DNA of 64,000 bases, from the NCBI RefSeq assembly GCF_024218795.1, contig NZ_CP100400.1:2852001-2916000 (forward strand). The letters run 5' to 3'. Numbering within the stretch: position 1 is the stretch's first letter; the number at the start of each line of letters is the position of its first letter. Source of the stretch: Halorussus aquaticus. Its GTDB lineage: Archaea; Halobacteriota; Halobacteria; Halobacteriales; Haladaptataceae. The notes under the pieces were generated by a model. That model saw only the letters and a list, made by a program, of their open reading frames with translations. It ran no database searches and had not been told where the DNA came from. The position numbers were made by a program, and so were the translations under genes. Below, one piece after another: positions 51,459 through 61,293 of the stretch.

Positions 51459-52562
51459 CTACACGCCGAACGCGTCCGCTCCGTCGGTCGTCACCTCGAA
51501 GCGCGCACCGCCGTCCGTACCCTCGGTCACGTCGATGCTCCAGCCGTGAGCCGCCACGATGGCCTCGACGACCGCGAGTCCGTAGCCGGTCCCGTCGGAC
51601 GCGCTCGAACGACCGAACTCGAACACCGCCTCGCGGTCGGCAGCGGGAATTCCGTCGCCGTCGTCCTCGACGTAGAATCCGCCAGCGTCGAGGAGACCGA
51701 CGCGGACGGTCCCAACGGTGCCGCCGTGTTCGACGGCGTTACGGAAGAGGTTCTCGAACGTGCGCTGAAGTCGGTTCGCGTCGGCCTCGAAGCGACCGTC
51801 CGTGACCACGCTGAGCGTCGTTTCACCGGTCGGAACGGTTCCCCACGCCGACTCCGCGACCGACGCCAGAGAGACCGTAGCAGTTTCCTCGACGGTCTTT
51901 CCGTGACGGGCCAGCGACAACGTCTCGGTGACGAGCGTGTCCATGCGGTCGTGAGCGCGCTCGACGGCCTCGAAGTGTTCCTCGTCGCCGGTCTCGCGGG
52001 CCAGACCCAGACGCCCGGCGGCGACGTTGAGCGGGTTGCGGAGGTCGTGACTCACGATACCCGCGAACTGGTTCAGACGCTCGTTCTGGGACTCCAACTT
52101 GGCAGTCTGGTGGTCTAACCGCTCGTTTCGCTCCTCCAGTCGCTCGGTCAGTCGTTGCAGTTTCTCGTTCTGGCGGCGGAGTCGGAGATACAGTGCAGTC
52201 AACACCGCGTTTCCCGTCGCGCCGATGGCGACGAGGTTTAGCGTCGGGTACGCCGTCATCTTCGGAATCGGACCGCCGAGACTGATGATGAACACGAGCC
52301 AGAAGTCGATGAGGACGAACAGCGCAGCGCCTCCCACTACTCCGAGCGACACGATTCCCACGTCGCGTCCTGCGACTCCTCGACGCCGAAGCCAGACGCC
52401 CAGACCGGCGAGTAGGAGCGCCAGCAGAGCGGGAAGCGCTCGCTCGACCCCCTTCACGGCCGTGCTGCCCGACGCCGTCAGCAAGTCCGCCACCACGACG
52501 ACCAACAGGAGACATCCCAGAGCGGTAACGGACCACTGCAGGACGGTCTCGCGACTACTCAT
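51459..52562 (-). CDS. Membrane sensor histidine kinase
   Basis: This 367-residue kinase has an N-terminal part with four membrane segments (about residues 8-28, 40-58, 68-95 and 103-125), a coiled-coil linker of Glu/Arg/Gln heptads (about 127-165), the H-box IVSHDLRNPLN (phospho-His about residue 171), the N-box FENLFRNAVEHGG and the ATP-lid motifs YVEDDGDGIP and GTGYGLAVVEAI. It autophosphorylates in response to an unknown signal; no response regulator is encoded nearby. The gene is full length, and its 3' end overlaps the degenerate zinc-ribbon frame on the other strand. Confidence 0.93.
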   Translation of the reverse strand: MSSRETVLQWSVTALGCLLLVVVVADLLTASGSTAVKGVERALPALLALLLAGLGVWLRRRGVAGRDVGIVSLGVVGGAALFVLIDFWLVFIISLGGPIPKMTAYPTLNLVAIGATGNAVLTALYLRLRRQNEKLQRLTERLEERNERLDHQTAKLESQNERLNQFAGIVSHDLRNPLNVAAGRLGLARETGDEEHFEAVERAHDRMDTLVTETLSLARHGKTVEETATVSLASVAESAWGTVPTGETTLSVVTDGRFEADANRLQRTFENLFRNAVEHGGTVGTVRVGLLDAGGFYVEDDGDGIPAADREAVFEFGRSSASDGTGYGLAVVEAIVAAHGWSIDVTEGTDGGARFEVTTDGADAFGV

Positions 52563-52669
52563 ACGTGGCGGTGGCGACGATTCTCCATTAAACCATTGAT
52601 GGATAGCGGAAGTTGTCGATAAAATACGATTCCACGCTGAAATTCTACGCTTTCGGACGCGGCAGAGCC

Positions 52670-53183
52670 TCAGTCCGCGCTGATTACTTCGACCTCCTCC
52701 GTATCAGTGTCGGATTCCTCGGCCGTCTCCGCGGTCTTTTCGGCGGTCAGGGGGTTGCGGCGCGTGATACCGCAGTCGAAGGCCGGATGCTCGGCGAAGT
52801 GGCGCACCAGCATGTGGCGACGCGACCCCGTGATTCCGGTCCGACCGACGTCGTCGGCCGTGAACTCGTCGGGGAGTCGGTCGAACATCCGGCGCAGGAC
52901 CTCGAAGCTCTCGAACACCTTCGAGTTCCCCGCCGAGTCTGCGCCCCTCCGTGCGACCTCGTAGCTCCCGTCCTCGCGGTGGACGCCCGCGGTCCGGAAG
53001 AACTCTCGTCGCCGGGTCAGCGCGTCGCCGACCGCCTCCTGTAGGTCGGTAGCCTCGTCTCTACTCAGTTCGTAGTCGTGGCCGTCGACCGCCAGAACTA
53101 TCGATTCACCGTCTCGTCGGATCGATACGTCGTTCTCATCGCCCGAGAAGAACGCGATCAGGAGCGTCTACACTCCGTGTCAT
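52670..53183 (-). pseudogene. Small conserved haloarchaeal protein, start region shifted by one base
   Basis: From about 53142 down to the stop at 52670 the frame encodes a convincing haloarchaeal protein: DENDVSIRRDGESIVLAVDG, YELSRDEATDLQEAVGDAL, FFRTAGVHREDGSYEVARRGAD, FTADDVGRTGITGSRRHMLV and FAEHPAFDCGITRRNPLT. It recalls the DUF7528-type group, though I am unsure of the number. This frame lacks a start; an in-frame stop sits at 53168-53170. The only good start, ATG at 53181-53183 with a perfectly placed TATA element, is in the next frame (MTRSVDAPDRVLLG). Removing one C from the CCC at 53142-53144 (plus strand) joins them. An internal start at a rare codon cannot be excluded. Confidence 0.6.
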
Positions 53184-53206
53184 ACGAACGTATCTCGCGT
53201 TGCCGG

Positions 53207-53214
53207 GTATAAAA
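53207..53214 (-). promoter_or_regulatory. TATA element for the 52670-53183 gene
   Basis: TTTTATAC (minus strand) is centred about 27 bases before the ATG at 53183, the spacing of a leaderless haloarchaeal promoter. It supports this ATG as the true start. Confidence 0.55.
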
Positions 53215-53264
53215 TTCTATCGACGAGTGCGAATTTCTGCGCTCGCCGTCGGTCGTCCACGTCG

Positions 53265-54482
53265 TCATCGAACGCCGGACGGGTTCCGCGCGAGGAGACC
53301 GTCGTCGGTGGTCGTGGTCTCACCGTCGGACGTGGAAGTCACGTCTCCGTCCGAGTCGGTCGTCGTCTCGTCCGCTGTCGTCACCGTTCCGCCGTCCGGG
53401 GTCGTCGCAGTTCCGTCGCCGGTCGTCGCGGTGGTGTCGGTCGATTCGTCGCCGGTCGTCTCGTTCGACCCTGTCTCCTCGCCGTCAGCGGTCGCCTCGC
53501 TGGCGTCGCTCGCGTCGTCGGACTCGCCTTTCGTCCCGAAGATGTCCGTCTCGATGGTCTCGGTGTAGGTCATCCCGTCGAGCGGGACGCGGACCGTCTC
53601 GCCGCCCAACTCGATTTTCGCGTAGAAGTCGATACGGAGGTGGGTCACCTGCTCGTTCTCGAGGTGCGAGACCCACCACTCGTCGAGTCGCTGGTTCCGA
53701 ATCGCGGTCCGGGTCTCGATGGTCTCGGTGGTGCGGCCCTCGATGAGATGGCCGGTCTGACTCGACCCGTTCCCGACCGTGACGTTGTTCATGTTGATGG
53801 TGTACCCGAGTTCCGTGACGGCCATCGGGAGTCGCTTGGCGTTGTAGACCGTGAAACGCATGTCGATGGGCGTCTCGGATTTCGTGACCTCGCCCCACCG
53901 ACCGCTGGTCTCGTTGACGTACCCGACCGGGTCCGAGACCAGCGGTTGGTTCGCGTCGATGGGCCGAGACTCCGAGGAGTTGAACTGCGAGATGACGTCG
54001 GTCGAAATCTGTCGTTTCACGGGCGGGGCCTGAACCGTCCGGCCGAGGGTGTTCGAGCGAACGGAAGCGTCCACCCGAAGCGTCGTCCGCTCACCGTTCC
54101 GGACGTGACTCGCCCACCACGTCGGAATCTCGTCGTTGTCCATCTGCGTGCTGAACTCGACGGTGTTGTTCCCGCTGTCGAACGAGAGACCGTTTTTGGT
54201 CCCGGTCGCCATCGCCACGTCGTTCATCCGCACGTCGTAGGACACCGACACGCCGCCGAGATTGACGCCGACGGGATTCGGGTTCTCGACCACGAGTTCG
54301 GTCCGAATCTCGGTCGTCTCGTCGGTCACGTTGCCGAAACTGTTCTGCGTGCTGGTGACGCTCGGCGTCCCGAGGACGCCCAGCGTGAGACCGCCGCCGA
54401 CCACGACGCCGACGGTCAGCAGTAGCGTCAACAGTACACGTAGCTTACTCCCCAGTAACGCCGACGTTAACATCCCCGCCAT
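53265..54482 (-). CDS. Membrane-anchored LEA14-like (WHy-domain) protein
   Basis: This 405-residue protein starts with a membrane anchor (about residues 13-38, LRVLLTLLLTVGVVVGGGLTLGVL). Two LEA-2/WHy beta-sandwich domains follow on the outside: the first has TELVVENPNPVGVNLGGVSVSYDV (about 62-85), the second IDMRFTVYNAKRLPMAVTELGYTINMN in pieces (about 207-232). The last 80 residues are a Thr/Asp/Glu-rich, probably glycosylated or disordered stretch. Relatives are tied to desiccation or stress tolerance in plants; the archaeal role is unknown. The ATG is at 54480-54482. Confidence 0.85.
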   Translation of the reverse strand: MAGMLTSALLGSKLRVLLTLLLTVGVVVGGGLTLGVLGTPSVTSTQNSFGNVTDETTEIRTELVVENPNPVGVNLGGVSVSYDVRMNDVAMATGTKNGLSFDSGNNTVEFSTQMDNDEIPTWWASHVRNGERTTLRVDASVRSNTLGRTVQAPPVKRQISTDVISQFNSSESRPIDANQPLVSDPVGYVNETSGRWGEVTKSETPIDMRFTVYNAKRLPMAVTELGYTINMNNVTVGNGSSQTGHLIEGRTTETIETRTAIRNQRLDEWWVSHLENEQVTHLRIDFYAKIELGGETVRVPLDGMTYTETIETDIFGTKGESDDASDASEATADGEETGSNETTGDESTDTTATTGDGTATTPDGGTVTTADETTTDSDGDVTSTSDGETTTTDDGLLARNPSGVR

Positions 54483-54571
54483 ATCCGGTAGCCGTCGCTG
54501 GGTCGGGTAAAAGCTACCGACACCGACTCGGAGTAGAATGAACTAAGTTGCGCCCGCGGGAAACGCTGGGT

Positions 54572-54757
54572 ATGGCCGAAACTGAGACGGTTGCGAGCGA
54601 CAAAGGTATCGGACTCGCCACGCTGTTCACGCTGCTGGCGGCCGGGGCCACTATCGCGATGTTCGTCGCACCGGGCACTGAACTCGCCGCGTGGGGATTC
54701 GCCGCCGCCGTGACCGCGGGCGTCCTCGCCGTCGCCGCGGTCCACATCTACTGGTAG
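54572..54757 (+). CDS. 61-residue two-span membrane protein
   Basis: A hydrophilic start (MAETETVASDKG) precedes two membrane helices (about residues 14-32 and 40-60, ending AVHIYW). Small proteins of this plan are conserved in haloarchaea as uncharacterised DUF families. The ATG at 54572 is preferred to a start eight codons upstream (non-acidic extension). Function is unknown. Confidence 0.75.
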   Translation: MAETETVASDKGIGLATLFTLLAAGATIAMFVAPGTELAAWGFAAAVTAGVLAVAAVHIYW

Positions 54758-54862
54758 TAACGGGGTGTTCCACGTCGTCACTGGCACGTTGGTCGCCGCA
54801 AAACGCGATTCACTTTTGCCGGGAAATCGTTAAGGGTCCTAATCCCCTAGACGGTATCGAAG

Positions 54863-55087
54863 ATGACCGACTACACCGACGAAGAGCGACGAATCGTCGC
54901 GTATCTCCGCGAGAGCGTCTCCAAAGGCGAGCGCTACTTCCGCTCGAAGAACATCGCCGAACAACTCGGTCTCTCGTCCAAGCAAGTCGGTGTCAGACTC
55001 CCGGAACTCGCAGAGAAGACCGAAGAGGTGGACATCGAGAAGTGGGGGCGGGCGCGCTCCACCACTTGGAAGGTCACGCCGGGCTAG
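54863..55087 (+). CDS. Small winged-helix-like protein
   Basis: This 74-residue protein reads as one winged helix: EERRIVAYLRESVSKGERYFRSKNIAEQLGLSSKQVGVRLPELAE in pieces, then DIEKWGRARSTTWKVT as the wing. It recalls the DUF7123-type haloarchaeal group. It probably binds DNA, perhaps as a regulator, but no target is evident. It is preceded by TTAAGG about 34 bases upstream. Confidence 0.75.
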   Translation: MTDYTDEERRIVAYLRESVSKGERYFRSKNIAEQLGLSSKQVGVRLPELAEKTEEVDIEKWGRARSTTWKVTPG

Positions 55088-55178
55088 TTCGGGGAGGGGG
55101 TCCGATGGATAAGATTGTCCGGGGCGAAAGCGACGGGAGGTCCGGCGGGTTTTTGACACCGCGGTCCGAACTACACCT

Positions 55179-55601
55179 ATGACAGTCCGGGTAGAGCGAA
55201 CGTTCGATCTCGCGGTCTCGCCGGAGAACGTGTGGAACTTCATCGCGGACCCGGAGAAACGCGCGAGCGTCATCAGCGTGGTCTCGGACTACGAGAAGAC
55301 GGGGGAGAACACGTCTATCTGGCACATCGAACTTCCGATTCCGTTCCTCGACAGGACCGTCCCCGTCGAGACCGAGGACGTGGAGCGCGACCCGCCTCGC
55401 TACGTGAAGTTCGTGGGGCGGTCGTCGGCGCTCCGCGTGACCGGCGAACACGAGATTCAGGAGACCGAGACCGGGAGCCGACTGGTCAACCGGTTCACCG
55501 TCGAGGGCCGAGTCCCCGGCATCGAACGCTACTTCAAGAAGAATCTGGACGAGGAACTCGACAACCTCGAAACGGCGCTTCGAGGGGAGGCGACGGCGTG
55601 A
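55179..55601 (+). CDS. SRPBCC/CoxG-like START-fold protein
   Basis: This 140-residue helix-grip-fold protein has the N-terminal VERTFDLAVSPENVWNFIADPEK, the mid-strand PIPFLDRTVPVETEDVERDPPRY and a long C-terminal helix (about residues 112-136). The family binds lipids, hydrophobic molecules or acts as an aromatase/cyclase; specificity is unknown. The stop overlaps the next GTG start by four bases, so it is coupled to a nitrilase-family gene. Confidence 0.82.
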   Translation: MTVRVERTFDLAVSPENVWNFIADPEKRASVISVVSDYEKTGENTSIWHIELPIPFLDRTVPVETEDVERDPPRYVKFVGRSSALRVTGEHEIQETETGSRLVNRFTVEGRVPGIERYFKKNLDEELDNLETALRGEATA

Positions 55602-56401
55602 GACTCGCGCTCGCCCAACTGGACATCGAAGACGGCGCGGTGGAGGACAACTGCGAGCGCGCCGAGGCGGCCATCGCCGAGGCCGCCGACGCGGGCGCGG
55701 ACCTCGTTTCGCTCCCCGAGATTTTCAACGTGGGGTACTTCTCGTTCGACACCTACCGACGCGCGGCCGAACCCGTCGAAGGATCCACGCTCACTCGCAT
55801 CGCGGACGCCGCACGCGAACACGATATCGGCGTGCTCGCGGGAAGCATCGTCGAGGACCTCGCCCGGACCGAGAGCGTCGAGACGCCCGCCGACGAGGGA
55901 CTCGCCAACACCTCCGTCTTCTTCGACCGCGACGGCGAGCGACTCGCGGTCTACCGCAAACACCACCTGTTCGGCTACGAGTCGGCGGAGGCCCAGCTTC
56001 TCGTGCCCGGCGAGAGCCTCGGTATCGCCGAATTCGGTGGCGCGACGGTCGGGATGACGACCTGCTACGACCTCCGGTTCCCCGAACTCTACCGCTCGAT
56101 AGCCGCCGAAGGCGCGGACCTCGTTCTGGTCCCGAGCGCGTGGCCGTACCCCCGGGTCGAGCACTGGAAACTCCTGCCGCGCGCCCGTGCGGTCGAGAAC
56201 CAGTTCTTCGTGGCGACCGTCAACGGGTCGGGCGACTTCGAGGACGCGTCGCTGCTCGGTCGCTCGACGGTGTACGACCCGTGGGGCACGACGCTGGCGG
56301 GGACGGGCGACGACCCGGACCTCGTCGTGACCGACGTGGACCTCGACCGTGTGGAGACCGTTCGCGAGGAGTTCCCGGCGTGGCACGACCGGCGGACGTA
56401 A
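55598..56401 (+). CDS. Carbon-nitrogen hydrolase (nitrilase superfamily)
   Basis: This 267-residue amidase/nitrilase-fold enzyme has the Glu-Lys-Cys triad: Glu41 (SLPEIFNVGYF), Lys121 (VYRKHHLFGYE) and Cys156 (GMTTCYDLRFPELYR). It hydrolyses amide or nitrile C-N bonds; omega-amidase and N-carbamoyl relatives have the same motif order. The start is the GTG at 55598-55600 overlapping the upstream stop (GTGA). The pair with the START-fold protein is probably one operon. Confidence 0.9.
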   Translation: MRLALAQLDIEDGAVEDNCERAEAAIAEAADAGADLVSLPEIFNVGYFSFDTYRRAAEPVEGSTLTRIADAAREHDIGVLAGSIVEDLARTESVETPADEGLANTSVFFDRDGERLAVYRKHHLFGYESAEAQLLVPGESLGIAEFGGATVGMTTCYDLRFPELYRSIAAEGADLVLVPSAWPYPRVEHWKLLPRARAVENQFFVATVNGSGDFEDASLLGRSTVYDPWGTTLAGTGDDPDLVVTDVDLDRVETVREEFPAWHDRRT

Positions 56402-56501
56402 CGTTGCGGTCGAGTTATCGTTCGGACTTCTGGTAACTTTAGTTCGGCTACGGAAACGACTTTTCGCGTGTGTCGGTTACGCAGACTCGGGTGGGAAGAG
56501 A

Positions 56502-57125
56502 ATGACACGAGAGACACCAAGCGAGAACGCGAAGTCGATGGACCGTCGGACGTTCGTCGAGCGAAGTGCCGTCGCGTCCGTGGGAATCGGACTCGGTCTC
56601 GGCGAGACAGCGACTTCCAGTATCGTCCCCGGAGGCGATTCCAGCGTCCAGACGCAGGAGGAACCCGGTGTCCAGTATTACAACTTCGTGGTCCCCGACC
56701 GAGGAATCGTCGAGTCGGACTACGTCAACAAGTTCCTCTTCGTGACAGAGTTCAGACGACAGATAGACGAGAACCCGTTCTCTGGCTGTTTCGCCCAGGC
56801 CGAAAAACAGGTCGAAGACCAGTTCCGAGGCGGATCGAACGTCTACGACGGCGTGTTGATCGATGCGACCGAAGCGTTCCAGTTGTTCGGTGGCGACGAC
56901 GAAGCCGTCGAACGTCTCCGCCAGATACTCGGCGGTGAGGGCATAGACCTCCCGACTGCCCTCACCGGCAACGTCGGTGCAATCGTCGGGACGCGAATCT
57001 TCGCACCTGCTACCGTCGGTCGTCTGCCGACCGACGAGGGGTATCGGTCGGCAGGCGGTGAGTCTTGCGACGGCGGGTACGTCCGGCTCTACGTCCACGA
57101 ACTCCCGAACGAGGTCACGCAGTGA
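56502..57125 (+). CDS. Tat-signal exported protein of unknown function
   Basis: This 207-residue protein has a twin-arginine signal MDRRTFVERSAVASVGIGLGLGE in pieces (residues about 13-35). I do not recognise the mature part (about 165 residues): VQYYNFVVPDRGIVESDYVNKFLFV, NPFSGCFAQAEKQVEDQF, and GYVRLYVHELP at the end. Two Cys at about residue 95 (SGCF) and 190 (ESCDGG) could form a disulfide. It may be an exported or cell-surface protein. The ATG at 56502 is preferred because the Tat motif then lies at a usual distance from the start. Confidence 0.7.
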   Translation: MTRETPSENAKSMDRRTFVERSAVASVGIGLGLGETATSSIVPGGDSSVQTQEEPGVQYYNFVVPDRGIVESDYVNKFLFVTEFRRQIDENPFSGCFAQAEKQVEDQFRGGSNVYDGVLIDATEAFQLFGGDDEAVERLRQILGGEGIDLPTALTGNVGAIVGTRIFAPATVGRLPTDEGYRSAGGESCDGGYVRLYVHELPNEVTQ

Positions 57126-57263
57126 GCGAGGTGGCACGACGCGTCTGCGAATCGAAATCCGCCAATCGGCCGTAACGACGCTCTCGCTCTCTATCTCGCG
57201 GCCACAAGAATGAAATCCCCAACATTAATTACGCGCCGGAATAATATAGACAATAATAGGTAA

Positions 57264-57845
57264 ATGGCTAACGCAACAACCGGTACCGCCGCTCCCGACG
57301 TGGGTGGGGAGACCCCGCCGAGTCCCTCACGGGAGGTGATGTTCGACCTGCTCGGCAACTCGCGGCGTCGGCGAGTCCTCCGGCACTTGCTGGACGAACG
57401 CGAGATAACCCTGACCGACCTGAGCGCACGCATCGCGGCGTGGGAGAACGACACCAGTGTTCCGGACCTCTCGTCGCGCCAGCGAAAGCAAGTGTACTCG
57501 TCGCTCTACCAGACGCACATCCCGCGACTGAGCGAACACGGCATCGTCGCGTACGACGCCGACGACCGAATCGTCAGACTGACTGGAGACGCCGACCGAC
57601 TCCGCCGGTTCCTCGACGTGGACGGACCCGAACGCGGCCACTTCTCGTATCAGTGGAGTCGCTACTTCCTCTGGACCGCCGTCGTCGGGAGCGCCGCCAT
57701 CGCGGGGAATTGGCTCGGCACGACCCCGGCGACCCATCTCGGCACCGGCGAACTCTACGGCCTGCTCACGGTGACGTTCATGATGCTCAGCGTCTCGTTC
57801 GTGATGGCCGTCGAAGGCCAGAAGTTGTTGGGCGTCGGAGACTGA
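57264..57845 (+). CDS. DUF7344-type winged-helix protein with two membrane segments
   Basis: This 193-residue protein has an N-terminal wHTH domain typical of haloarchaeal DUF7344: VMFDLLGNSRRRRVLRHLLDE, ITLTDLSARIAAWEND and VYSSLYQTHIPRLSEHGIVAYD in pieces (residues about 27-110). Two C-terminal transmembrane helices follow (about residues 133-150 and 165-185). It is a membrane-tethered putative transcription regulator. The AT-rich 57220-57262 upstream is its promoter. Target genes are unknown. Confidence 0.85.
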   Translation: MANATTGTAAPDVGGETPPSPSREVMFDLLGNSRRRRVLRHLLDEREITLTDLSARIAAWENDTSVPDLSSRQRKQVYSSLYQTHIPRLSEHGIVAYDADDRIVRLTGDADRLRRFLDVDGPERGHFSYQWSRYFLWTAVVGSAAIAGNWLGTTPATHLGTGELYGLLTVTFMMLSVSFVMAVEGQKLLGVGD

Positions 57846-58005
57846 CCCCTTCCCTCTTCTCGCGGCGAGTCCGTACGGATGGGCGTGGGCCCCGCGTCCG
57901 AACCGGCGCGTCCGGACGAAACGAAATAGTCTACTCCGTCAGTCGTCGGATTCTGCGAGAACGCCGATTAGACTTACTCAACCACGCGACGGCGGGTTTC
58001 GTAGT

Positions 58006-59544
<1,539 letters not shown>

Positions 59545-59636
59545 GCTCTGGCGAAATTTGGGACGGCCACAATAAAAAAGACTCTCACTTCAGACCGGCC
59601 CGGAATCGTAAGACCGTGCTCGCCGAACGTCCGACC

Positions 59637-60407
59637 ATGGAGGAAGTACGCGTGGAGGGCTGGGTCGACCTTCAGGAGGAGTTGTTCACCGGCGAGTGGT
59701 ACGCCTACCGCGGCGTCCCGAGCGCGGGTTTCGACCGACTGGAGACCAGCCTCCTCCGACTCGGCGGTGAGACGAAAGACGTAGAGCGCCACCTCCTGCG
59801 AAACTTCCGGAAGTACGCCCGTCAGGACGTGGACGCCGATTCGGTCTGGCACTGGCTCTCCGTGGCCCAACACCACGGTCTGCCGACTCGGTTGCTCGAC
59901 TGGACCTACTCGCCGCTGGTCGCGGCCCACTTCGCCACCGCGGACCTCCCCAGTCCCGACTCCTCGACCTCTGGCCTCGTCTGGGAGATAGACGCCCGCG
60001 AGGTGAATCTGCAACTCCCCCGGCCGTTACGGCGGCAACTGGACCGCGAGGGCGCGAACGTGTTCACGGTCGAGATGCTGGACGAAGTCGCCGAGTCACT
60101 CGACGAGTTGGGGAGTCTCGCGGACGAACCGTTCCCGCTGTTCTTCGAACCGCCCTCGCTCGACCAGCGCATCGTCAATCAGTACGCCCTGTCTTCGCTC
60201 ACGTCGGACCCCGAACTGTTGCTGGACGACTGGCTCGAAGACCACCCCGAGTTCGTCCGGAAGATACGCATCCCCGCCGAGGTGAAGTGGGAGATTCGGA
60301 ACAACCTCGACCGGGCGAACGTCAACGAGCGCGTCCTGTTTCCCGGTCTGGACGGACTGACCGACTGGCTCACTCGCTACTACCATCCCGACCGCCTGCA
60401 ACGGTAG
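59637..60407 (+). CDS. FRG-domain protein
   Basis: The product is 256 residues if started at ATG 59637; a GTG 21 bases upstream is possible. The FRG domain opens with WYAYRGVPSAGFDRLETSLLR (RG motif, about residues 21-41), and the key block is WLSVAQHHGLPTRLLDWTYSPLVAAHFA (about 72-99). A C-terminal part ends FDP-like FPGLDGLTDWLTRYYHPD. FRG is a conserved domain of unknown activity that occurs in bacterial stress and defence contexts as well as alone. Here it stands alone between an ALDH and a kinase-like gene. The biochemical role is not inferable. Confidence 0.8.
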   Translation: MEEVRVEGWVDLQEELFTGEWYAYRGVPSAGFDRLETSLLRLGGETKDVERHLLRNFRKYARQDVDADSVWHWLSVAQHHGLPTRLLDWTYSPLVAAHFATADLPSPDSSTSGLVWEIDAREVNLQLPRPLRRQLDREGANVFTVEMLDEVAESLDELGSLADEPFPLFFEPPSLDQRIVNQYALSSLTSDPELLLDDWLEDHPEFVRKIRIPAEVKWEIRNNLDRANVNERVLFPGLDGLTDWLTRYYHPDRLQR

Positions 60408-60421
60408 GACGGACGCTCGAA

Positions 60422-61231
60422 TCAGTGACGCTCGGCCTCGGCCAGCTTTTCGATTTCGCCTTTGACGCTCACGGCGTCGAAGTCGTGGTCGGGCCTGATG
60501 TTCACGAAGTCGAGGAACTCCCGGGCCGCCAGCAGTTGCTCGGGCGTGTAGTGTTCGGCGGCGGACTCGACCGCCGTCCGCGCACCGATGAGCGGTTCGA
60601 GCGCCGCGAGCGCGCACGCGAGGTCGTACGACCGGGCCTCCTCGATGGCGTCTTCCCGGACGCTGGTCGCGTCGATGAAGTAGACCTCCCCGTCCTGTAG
60701 CAGGACGTTCTCGCCCCGGAGGTCGCCGTGAGCGAGTCGGTTGTCGTGCATCACCGACAGCGCCCCGAACACCTCGGGCGCGAAGCGTTCGACCTCCTCG
60801 GCCGCGAGGTCGTCCAGAATCTGGAACTCCGGCAGGTACTCCATCACGAGGACGCCCATGCCGTCCACCTCGAACGCCTCTATCGGCGCGGGGACGTTCA
60901 GTCCGATTTCGCGCATCCGCCGTGTCGCGTCTAGTTCGTGTTCGCACATCTCCATCGGGTCCGCGAAGTGTTCGAAAAAGCCCTCGGTGCCCGACGAGAA
61001 GGCCCCGAGGTTGCGCGCGCCGGTGAAGAGGGCGTGGACCAGCGAGTTCTGGCCGGTCACGATTTTGACGAACCACTCGTCGTTGACCACGCAGGGCGTC
61101 GAGAGCCAGTTGTCGGCGTCGAGGAACTCGATACGGAGTTGCGGCTGGTCGTAGCGCCGTGCCATCTCGTCGAATACGGCTTCGAGTCGCTCCCACTCGA
61201 TAGTTCCTCGAACCAGCCGCCGGATGCTCAT
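60422..61231 (-). CDS. RIO/Bud32-like atypical protein kinase
   Basis: This 269-residue kinase-like protein has FVKIVTG with the ATP-site Lys (Lys56), a nearby Glu in CEHELDAT (about residue 99), the catalytic loop AHGDLRGENVLL (Asp170, Asn175) and YFIDAT in place of DFG (Asp187). The compact layout resembles the RIO, Bud32/Kae1-associated and ABC1 groups rather than standard Ser/Thr kinases. Substrate is unknown. It converges with the FRG gene, and no KEOPS partner is adjacent, so it is not obviously Bud32 itself. Confidence 0.8.
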   Translation of the reverse strand: MSIRRLVRGTIEWERLEAVFDEMARRYDQPQLRIEFLDADNWLSTPCVVNDEWFVKIVTGQNSLVHALFTGARNLGAFSSGTEGFFEHFADPMEMCEHELDATRRMREIGLNVPAPIEAFEVDGMGVLVMEYLPEFQILDDLAAEEVERFAPEVFGALSVMHDNRLAHGDLRGENVLLQDGEVYFIDATSVREDAIEEARSYDLACALAALEPLIGARTAVESAAEHYTPEQLLAAREFLDFVNIRPDHDFDAVSVKGEIEKLAEAERH

Positions 61232-61293
61232 CGGGGGCGACTATGCGTCCGGCCGTGAAAAAGCCACTTGCCCGTGTCGGTTCCGACCCGGAG

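Noticed and set aside
60422-61231. Kinase gene considered as Bud32 of the KEOPS complex
   Set aside because: It has no Kae1 neighbour or fusion and its layout is only generally RIO/Bud32-like.
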